From Alistipes sp. (lineage in GTDB: Bacteria; Bacteroidota; Bacteroidia; Bacteroidales; Rikenellaceae), in NCBI GenBank assembly GCA_031285405.1, contig JAITWH010000044.1, positions 117,981-181,980 of the forward strand: 64,000 nt of DNA, given 5' to 3'. Below, in pieces: positions 59,172 to 64,000 of the stretch (position 1 is its first letter; each line of letters begins with the position of its first letter). Position numbers and translations under genes: made by a program. Under the pieces are notes generated by a model. The model searched no databases, had not been told where the DNA came from, and saw only the letters and a list, made by a program, of their open reading frames with translations.

Positions 59172-59813
59172 TCAGAACATTATGCCAACACCGAGCGACC
59201 AACTCGAAAACCGGCTCTTGACATCTGCCCAATCGCCGCGAAAGCTCATCTCCTTAAACGAGCCATGATACCGCCCGTCAAAAGTAAAGCCCAATAGGTC
59301 GACACTCGCCCCCAAAGCATAACCCACCGCCGGACGCAACGGCAACAGCTCAAGACCGTCGTTGCTGCCAAAATCGCTCATAAGATTGAACACCGGCCCC
59401 GCCTGCACCCGCAGGATGCTCGCCTTAAAGCTCAGCAACAGAGGCACGTCGATGGTCTGAACACGAACTTTTTCACTATAGCGATCCGGCAAGACGGCGC
59501 GTGTTGCAGGGACGGACACGAGCTCCCTAATCCCATTGTCCACTCGAATGTTACTCCTCGAATAAACCACCTCCGGCTGCAAAAAAAGCCCAACGCCCGT
59601 CAGCTTACCCCCCGTACCGATGAGGCGAATGCGCGACACCGCCGCAAGGTTCCAACCGAGTCGCGACTTTGCGTCCACAATGTTCCCCAGTCGATCAATG
59701 CTCTGCGAACCGACGCCCGCGCGAACCCCCAATTCCACTCTTTGGGCCGCCGCCGAAGCCGCCACCCCCAACGTCAGCGCCACCGCCAACGCAATCAACA
59801 ATACTTTTTTCAT
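59172..59813 (-). CDS. Outer-membrane beta-barrel protein (PorT-like)
   Basis: A 213-residue exported protein of the outer membrane protein beta-barrel family (PF13568-like). Seen: signal peptide MKKVLLIALAVALTLGVAASAAAQ (cleavage about residue 24), then alternating strands such as VELGVRAGVGSQSI, GVGLFLQPEVVYS, VQTIDVPLLLSFK and YALGASVDLLGFTFDGRYH, ending in a terminal Phe as expected for barrel insertion. The start at 59813 is set by the signal peptide. It ends eight bases before the phoH start. Specific function unknown. Confidence 0.85.
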   Translation of the reverse strand: MKKVLLIALAVALTLGVAASAAAQRVELGVRAGVGSQSIDRLGNIVDAKSRLGWNLAAVSRIRLIGTGGKLTGVGLFLQPEVVYSRSNIRVDNGIRELVSVPATRAVLPDRYSEKVRVQTIDVPLLLSFKASILRVQAGPVFNLMSDFGSNDGLELLPLRPAVGYALGASVDLLGFTFDGRYHGSFKEMSFRGDWADVKSRFSSWSLGVGIMF

Positions 59814-59838
59814 TTCGATAAGGTATTTGTTATTGGAG

Positions 59839-59846
59839 CAAAGATA
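59839..59846 (-). promoter_or_regulatory. -7 element of the barrel-protein gene
   Basis: TATCTTTG on the minus strand, 25 bases before the start at 59813. It probably also drives phoH and purC. Confidence 0.5.
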
Positions 59847-59861
59847 ATAAAAATAGTGATT

Positions 59862-60103
59862 AGTTGTTAGTGATAAGTGATTAGTGCTAACGCAACACTC
59901 CGTCATTGCGAGCCCGTAAGGGCGAAGCAATCCAGGCCGGAACGCCGGCAGCGATTTATTTAGCGCTAAAATAACTCGCCGCGGCCGTTGCCGCCGCCTC
60001 GGGGTGAGTTTTTTTGCTTACTTTTTTTTGCGCACCAAAAAAAAGTAAGTCGCGCCAGCGAAACCCGCCACAATGAAACCGCACAATTTAAACCAATTAC
60101 CAA
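59862..60103. repeat. Repeat-filled intergenic region
   Basis: This covers most of the 376 bases between the barrel-protein gene and rpmE. In order: TTAGTGATAAGTGATTAG direct repeats, a GTCATTGCGAGC copy with an altered inner hairpin CCCGTAAGGG (59902-59935), GCCGGAACGCCGGC (59936-59949), GCGGCCGTTGCCGC (59981-59994, inverse strand), and a CTTACTTTTTTTTG/CCAAAAAAAAGTAAG hairpin (60017-60049), a covariant of the composite-element end hairpin. No gene is seen. Confidence 0.8.
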
Positions 60104-60142
60104 AACAAAAAAAAGCGACCCCCTATTAGAAGGTCGCTTTTT
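60104..60142 (-). terminator. rpmE terminator
   Basis: On the minus strand GCGACC (60132-60137) pairs with GGTCGC (60115-60120) around an 11-base loop, followed by eight T and then GTTTTG. A shorter T run on the plus side makes it partly bidirectional. Confidence 0.75.
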
Positions 60143-60176
60143 AAAGTCGAGAAAATTGCGCGTAGCACAAATCGCC

Positions 60177-60190
60177 GTCGGCGTTCCGAC
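60177..60190 (-). repeat. AACG hairpin overlapping the rpmE stop
   Basis: GTCGGAACGCCGAC begins at the G of the rpmE TAG stop; tail GGCGATTTGTGCTACGCGC. The rluB stop at 61174 has the same one-base overlap. Confidence 0.8.
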
Positions 60191-60462
60191 TATTTCCCCG
60201 CCGAGTTACGTTTGTCGTAATGTTTTTGATAGCGGCTCATAAACTTATCGACGCGACCGGCGGTGTCGACCAACTTCATCTTGCCCGTATAGAACGGGTG
60301 CGACGTGTTGGAGATCTCCATCTTGTACACGGGATAGGTTTCGCCGTTCACCTCGATTGTTTCTTTTGTCGAAACGGCGGACCTCGTCAAAAACACATGA
60401 TCATTGGACATGTCCTTGAATGCAACGACACGGTACTTGTCCGGATGAATTCCCTTTTTCAT
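60190..60462 (-). CDS. rpmE2: 50S ribosomal protein L31 type B
   Basis: Ribosomal protein of the large subunit. Seen: 90 residues, MKKGIHPDKYRVVAFKDMS at the N-terminus, and no CxxC zinc motif, which identifies the zinc-free type B form. NTSHPFYTGKMKLVDTAGRVDKF is the conserved core, slightly over the family average in length. Zinc-free L31 is often made when zinc is short; whether that holds here is unknown, as no Zur site was recognised. TATCTTTG at 60513-60520 is its likely promoter. Confidence 0.96.
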   Translation of the reverse strand: MKKGIHPDKYRVVAFKDMSNDHVFLTRSAVSTKETIEVNGETYPVYKMEISNTSHPFYTGKMKLVDTAGRVDKFMSRYQKHYDKRNSAGK

Positions 60463-60512
60463 TGTGTTTTCCTCTTGTTTTTTGTAATGTGTATGTTTAC
60501 TGTATCGGCCGG

Positions 60513-60520
60513 CAAAGATA
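60513..60520 (-). promoter_or_regulatory. rpmE -7 element
   Basis: TATCTTTG on the minus strand, 50 bases before the start codon. Confidence 0.5.
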
Positions 60521-60566
60521 ACACAATTTTACGAATTACGCACCTCCTCAACACATAATTTTCAGT

Positions 60567-60806
60567 TCATGCCACCGGCACCCCTTCCAGATAGAGCGTA
60601 TCGTAGCTAAGGTCGGAATCGTTCGACCACGCCACGCTACCCAGAAACGTTGACACAGAGTCGAAGACCTTTCGATCTTTCAGCTCCCTGAACACTTCGT
60701 AGTCCAGATAGGGCTTCATGTCGAAACGCCGCCTCTCGCCGTTCGCAAACCACAGATCGAGCATATAGTCGGGCTCTGGCTGCACTTTTATGACTATCGG
60801 ATTCAT
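60567..60806 (-). CDS. DUF2442 domain protein
   Basis: A 79-residue protein, start at ATG 60806. Seen: VIKVQPEPDYMLDLWFANGERRRFDMKPYL, split by a Tyr-Met turn, then SVAWSNDSDLSYDTLYLEG near the C-terminus, matching the DUF2442 pattern. It begins five bases after the stop of the DUF4160 gene. Known: DUF4160-DUF2442 pairs are common and suspected to act as a toxin-antitoxin-like module, but this has not been shown for most. The longer open frame into the upstream gene is rejected. Confidence 0.8.
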   Translation of the reverse strand: MNPIVIKVQPEPDYMLDLWFANGERRRFDMKPYLDYEVFRELKDRKVFDSVSTFLGSVAWSNDSDLSYDTLYLEGVPVA

Positions 60807-60811
60807 CGCTT

Positions 60812-61081
60812 CTATCGTAAGGGCTCGATGTTGAACACCGGCCGACCATTCACCGCCAACTCCCAGTTCGCCAAAAGATCTTCTTGATGTATCTCGATCC
60901 ACGCCTGCACAATCCTCAACTTGTTCGGCGGAAAGTCTCCCGCCAAAACACTCCCCTCGGGGATCGAAAGCACCACCGTCCGCCCCTGATAATTGGCATG
61001 TATATGTGGAACGGAGTGTTGCTTATTGTCTGTGTAAAACATGGAGATAATCACTCCATAGAACATCGCTATCGTCGGCAT
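60812..61081 (-). CDS. DUF4160 domain protein
   Basis: An 89-residue protein with the DUF4160 signature MPTIAMFYGVIISMFYTDN followed by HSVPHIHANYQGRTVVLSI (two His around Pro), then WIEIHQEDLLANWELA. No membrane segment. Pairs with DUF2442 in a two-gene unit with its own TATCTTTG promoter 25 bases upstream. Suspected partner of a toxin-antitoxin-like module; which partner is toxic, if any, cannot be told from sequence. Confidence 0.82.
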   Translation of the reverse strand: MPTIAMFYGVIISMFYTDNKQHSVPHIHANYQGRTVVLSIPEGSVLAGDFPPNKLRIVQAWIEIHQEDLLANWELAVNGRPVFNIEPLR

Positions 61082-61105
61082 CGGCTCTCTATTTTCCGGT
61101 TATCG

Positions 61106-61113
61106 CAAAGATA
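61106..61113 (-). promoter_or_regulatory. DUF4160-DUF2442 -7 element
   Basis: TATCTTTG on the minus strand, 24 bases before the DUF4160 start. Confidence 0.5.
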
Positions 61114-61160
61114 CGATAATTTCATGAATTACCCCTCCCCGCGCATGAAAATAATCCGCC

Positions 61161-61174
61161 GCCGGCGTTCCGGC
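61161..61174 (-). repeat. AACG hairpin overlapping the pseudouridine synthase stop
   Basis: GCCGGAACGCCGGC begins at the last G of the TAG stop of the gene at 61174-62601; tail GGCGGATTATTTTC. Confidence 0.8.
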
Positions 61175-62601
61175 TACTCATACCGCCCACTCTTAAGCAT
61201 AGCCACCTCCTTCTCCGAAAGAAACCGCCACTGCCCCCGCTTAAGGTTCTTCTTTGTCAACCCGGCAAAGTACACCCTGTCAAGCTTATGAACCCCATAT
61301 CCCAGCTCCTCAAAAATTCGACGAACGATACGGTTACGCCCCGAGTGAATCTCGATACCGATCTCCTTGCGGCTGCTCGGCTTCACAAACTCCACGGCAT
61401 CGGGAATGATCACCCCGTCGTCCAGGTCGATCCCGTCGCGCGCCTTTTGCATATCCATGTTTGTCAGCGGCCGCTCCAACGTCAACTGATACACCTTCTT
61501 CTTGTTATGCGAAGGATGTGTCAACTTCTCGGTCAGATCACCGTCATTGGTCAACAGCAACACCCCGACAGAGCTCTTGTCCAACCTCCCGACGGGATAG
61601 ATACGCTCCGTGCATGCGTTCTTCACAATATCCATCACCGTCTTCTCGGCATGCGGATCGTCCACCGATGTTACGAAACCCTTGGGCTTGTTCAAAATGA
61701 TGTACACCTTACGCTCGCTCGACAGACGCTCCCCCTTCAGACAAATCTCGTCCGTCGGCATCACCTTCACCCCCATCTCGGTAACGACCTTCCCGTTCAC
61801 GGTCACGTCGCCACTCAAAATTATCTGGTCGGCCTCCCTGCGCGAACACTTGCCCGACATTGCGATGAAACGGTTCAACCTCAACTCCTTCGAGTTGTCG
61901 CCAATGCTGTAACTGGGGTAAAAATCGGGCTTCGCCCCGGGAGCCATCACCCCGTCGTTGTTGCGCTTCGGGTAACGTTTCTTCTGCGGCGGACGACGCG
62001 GCCCACCACCGAAACCGCCACCGAAACCACCACGATTTCCATCCACCCGATTGCCATCCACCGGAGGCCCACCGTAAGGCTTGCGCTCGCCCCACTGACG
62101 CTGCTGCCCGTCATACTGACGCTGCGGCGAGTCATAAGACCTCTGCGGCCGCCCATCCCACTGACGCCTCTGCGGCCTGTCGGGACTCGTCGACGGGGTG
62201 TCCCAACGATTGAAGTCGCGCTCGGGACGCTCATACCCTCCGGCCGAACGCTCAGGACGCTCATAGCCTCCCGATCGCTCGAAACGCTCCGAGCGCTCAT
62301 AACCCCCCGAAGGTCGCTCGGGCCGCTCATATCTCTCGGGTCTCTCATATCCTCCCGAGGAGCGCTCCGGCCGCGGTCCCCCGATAAACTTGTTGTCGGC
62401 TGAAAAATTTGGATTATACGAACGGCGCACCGGCCGCTCGGCACTCTCGCCTGCGGCGGGCTTGTCACCCTCGTCATCGTTGCGTTCCGCACGTGGCGAA
62501 CGCGTCACCGCCTCCACTGAAACGGTACGGGCACGGCGGCGCTTATCTCTCGAAAACTCGTCTATGCCGCTCTCTCTGTTGTTGTCGTCGGAATCTCTCA
62601 T
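61174..62601 (-). CDS. rluB: RluB/RsuA-type pseudouridine synthase with long disordered arm
   Basis: Converts a uridine in 23S (or 16S) rRNA to pseudouridine. Seen: 475 residues from ATG at 62601. The frame is open far upstream, but that part is antisense to the next gene. Residues 1 to about 225 are low complexity: charged, then repeats of GGYERPER and RYERPERPSGG, then Gln/Arg and Gly-rich RGGFGGGFGGGPRR. An S4 domain (LRLNRFIAMSGKCSRREAD, about 240-260) and the catalytic domain follow, with Asp in VGRLDKSSVG (about 345) and GRNRIVRRIFEELGY. The arm probably binds RNA. Rlu B, E and RsuA cannot be separated here. Confidence 0.9.
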   Translation of the reverse strand: MRDSDDNNRESGIDEFSRDKRRRARTVSVEAVTRSPRAERNDDEGDKPAAGESAERPVRRSYNPNFSADNKFIGGPRPERSSGGYERPERYERPERPSGGYERSERFERSGGYERPERSAGGYERPERDFNRWDTPSTSPDRPQRRQWDGRPQRSYDSPQRQYDGQQRQWGERKPYGGPPVDGNRVDGNRGGFGGGFGGGPRRPPQKKRYPKRNNDGVMAPGAKPDFYPSYSIGDNSKELRLNRFIAMSGKCSRREADQIILSGDVTVNGKVVTEMGVKVMPTDEICLKGERLSSERKVYIILNKPKGFVTSVDDPHAEKTVMDIVKNACTERIYPVGRLDKSSVGVLLLTNDGDLTEKLTHPSHNKKKVYQLTLERPLTNMDMQKARDGIDLDDGVIIPDAVEFVKPSSRKEIGIEIHSGRNRIVRRIFEELGYGVHKLDRVYFAGLTKKNLKRGQWRFLSEKEVAMLKSGRYE

Positions 62602-62636
62602 TCGGATCTCTGTGTTGTGATGTTTGAACTGTGGGA

Positions 62637-62653
62637 CAAAAATAGTACTTTTG
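62637..62653. promoter_or_regulatory. Divergent -7 elements, rluB and patB
   Basis: TATTTTTG on the minus strand (62637-62644) for the pseudouridine synthase and TACTTTTG on the plus strand (62646-62653) for patB, one base apart. The plus element ends eight bases before the patB ATG, which suggests a leaderless message. Confidence 0.55.
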
Positions 62654-62661
62654 TGGTCATT

Positions 62662-63900
62662 ATGATAAACTTTACTTACAATTTTGATACCATTCCCAAA
62701 CGAGCGGGAACGGAGACTCTCAAATTCGACGCCCGCGACCGATTTTTCGGCCACTCGGAGGTGATTCCGATGTGGGTCGCCGACATGGATTTCGAATCTC
62801 CGCCCGCCGTCGGCGAAGCCATCCTCCGCCGCGCCGCCCACAACCTCTACGGCTACGACATCACCGGCGAGGGGTGCGCTCCGGCCTTGGGACGCTGGCT
62901 CGCGCGACGCTCGGGTTGGACAATCGAAAACGACTGGGTGCGCCTCACCACGGGGGTGGTGTCGGGCCTCGGTTTCGCCATCCGCGCCTTCACCTCGCCG
63001 GGCGACGGCATCGTGATCCAGACTCCGGTCTACGCACCCTTCCGCTCGATGACCGAGGCCAACGACCGCCGAGTAGTGACCAACCCCCTGCGAGTCACGG
63101 GCGACAGCTACGAGATGAACCTCGAAGATCTCGACCGAAAGCTGAGCACCCCCCTCGAAGGCGGCGGCCGAGTCAGCGCGATAATCCTCTGCAACCCCCA
63201 CAACCCCGTCGGCAGGGTCTACTCCGAGTCGGAGCTGCGCGGCGTGGGCGAGCTCTGCGTCCGTCACGACGTCACGATCATCTCCGACGAGATTCACAGC
63301 GACCTCGTCTTCACGCCCCATCGCCACCTCCACATCGCCGCGCTCGACCCGCGTTTCGCCGAGCGTTGCGTCACCTTCGTCGCCCCGAGCAAGACCTTCA
63401 ACATCGCGGGTCTGGCAACCTCGGCGGCCATCATCTCGTCTACCGCGATGCGCGATGCGTGGGACACCGAGTACGGCCGGTCGCACATCCCCGAGGGCAC
63501 GATGTTTGGCCACATAGCCCTGAGGGCCGCCTACGACCACGGCGAGGCGTGGTTGGAGGAGCTGCTGCACTACCTCCGCGGCAACGTCGAGTACATCCGC
63601 ACATTCCTCGCCGAACAACTACCCTCGGTGCGCTGCGTACAACAAGAGGGAACCTACCTCATGTGGCTCGACTTCAGGGAGTTGATGTCTGGCACGGAGT
63701 CGGGTTCCGGATTCACGTCGCACACCGAGCTGATGGAGTGGTTAGTACACGAAGCGGGCCTCGGCCTAAGCAGCGGCGCCGACTTCGGCCGCGAGGGAAT
63801 AGGCTTCGCAAGAATGAACATAGCCACCAACCGCACCACCATCCAAAAAGCCCTAACCCAACTCACCAAAGCCATCAATTCAATTAAGAAGTTGTTTTGA
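62662..63900 (+). CDS. patB: MalY/PatB-type PLP aminotransferase (C-S lyase)
   Basis: PLP enzyme of the MalY/PatB group, usually a cystathionine beta-lyase or C-S lyase. Seen: 412 residues from ATG at 62662, giving MINFTYNFDTIPKRAGTETLKF without overlap on the promoter. Group markers: EVIPMWVADMDFESPPAV (about residues 38-55), NPHNPVGRVYS (substrate Asn), SDEIHSDLVF (Asp), and the PLP lysine in APSKTFNIAGLATS (about 245). Ends in RMNIATNRT-type C-terminus. The substrate is not fixed by sequence. Last gene in the window. Confidence 0.92.
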   Translation: MINFTYNFDTIPKRAGTETLKFDARDRFFGHSEVIPMWVADMDFESPPAVGEAILRRAAHNLYGYDITGEGCAPALGRWLARRSGWTIENDWVRLTTGVVSGLGFAIRAFTSPGDGIVIQTPVYAPFRSMTEANDRRVVTNPLRVTGDSYEMNLEDLDRKLSTPLEGGGRVSAIILCNPHNPVGRVYSESELRGVGELCVRHDVTIISDEIHSDLVFTPHRHLHIAALDPRFAERCVTFVAPSKTFNIAGLATSAAIISSTAMRDAWDTEYGRSHIPEGTMFGHIALRAAYDHGEAWLEELLHYLRGNVEYIRTFLAEQLPSVRCVQQEGTYLMWLDFRELMSGTESGSGFTSHTELMEWLVHEAGLGLSSGADFGREGIGFARMNIATNRTTIQKALTQLTKAINSIKKLF

Positions 63901-64000
63901 ATTTTTAGGATTATATTTTGAGATGGATAGGGTTATTGTATTAATTTATTGATTATCAGTTGGTTGGCTGGGATATTTTTCGTAATTTAGTGGTTACCAA
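63901..64000. other. AT-rich intergenic end of window
   Basis: After the patB stop the remaining 100 bases are AT-rich. I see no terminator hairpin, repeat family or reading frame here. Confidence 0.6.

Noticed and set aside
61174..63618. 814-codon frame that would extend the pseudouridine synthase far upstream
   Set aside because: The extra 339 codons are antisense to patB, cross two back-to-back promoters and have no similarity to the family; ATG at 62601 is the sound start.

Overview
The window is chromosomal DNA from a GC-rich member of the Bacteroidota, most likely order Bacteroidales (a Rikenellaceae/Alistipes-like genome would fit; this is an inference). The reasons are many promoters of the Bacteroidota type (TTTG, about 19-20 bases, TAnnTTTG), conserved Bacteroidota gene neighbourhoods (tig-clpP-clpX, acpP-fabF-rnc, pheA-aminotransferase-tyrA-DAHP synthase/chorismate mutase), and families typical of the phylum (DUF4837, DUF5606, acyl-ACP thioesterase, DPP IV, PepD, GH29 fucosidase, LptB). 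Nearly all genes are housekeeping. I see no phage, plasmid, CRISPR array, rRNA or transposase.

Layout. 1-6187: a transketolase cut by the window edge, then clpX, clpP and tig on the minus strand. 6383-17756: a small basic protein, a repeat-rich outer-surface protein, YraN, PepE, PurN, then acpP-fabF-rnc, RadC, a DUF4837 lipoprotein, a NodB deacetylase, UbiX and EF-P. 17901-27726: GH29 fucosidase, acyl-ACP thioesterase, thioredoxin, a Fic protein inserted between trxA and dnaE, then dnaE and the divergent priA. 27854-33301: an aromatic amino acid operon (pheA, aminotransferase, tyrA, DAHP synthase-chorismate mutase, lipoprotein) headed by a clear Phe/Tyr attenuator. 33352-42405: nadC, a compact DPP IV, three lipoproteins, der, DUF5606, a YhcC-type radical SAM protein and a TPR-like protein. 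42555-48854: tRNA-Thr(CGT), a 3-keto-glycoside hydrolase with its Gfo/Idh/MocA partner, rsmA and recQ. 48946-57132: lptB, aroA, aroC, and a pepD-dsbD-pepD operon. 57184-63900: purC, phoH, an outer-membrane barrel protein, rpmE, a DUF4160-DUF2442 pair, an RluB-type pseudouridine synthase with a long disordered arm, and a PatB/MalY aminotransferase.

The novelty is mainly between the genes. (1) Two intergenic loci (6818-7026 plus, 39546-39829 minus) each have a near-consensus promoter with no gene behind it. It reads into four or five short palindromes spaced 31-33 bp apart that end in the same terminator-like hairpin; a third, looser array lies at 27726-27824. All three sit between convergent genes. 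(2) A REP-like element made of a 5-bp stem, a fixed AACG loop and a GCGATTT-type tail occurs more than 20 times. Its stem has five covarying versions, it abuts or supplies stop codons, and it is inserted in frame in rsmA and dsbD. (3) Larger composite elements (14663-14849, 29554-29850, 31918-32233, 41434-41705) are chains of hairpins with compensatory changes. They carry an inner 117-bp module that is inverted in one copy and nearly empty in another. (4) The pheA leader at 33137-33301 encodes a 23-residue peptide with a Tyr/Phe run and mutually exclusive antiterminator and terminator stems. The repeats lie inside operons as well as at gene ends, so many must be transcribed.
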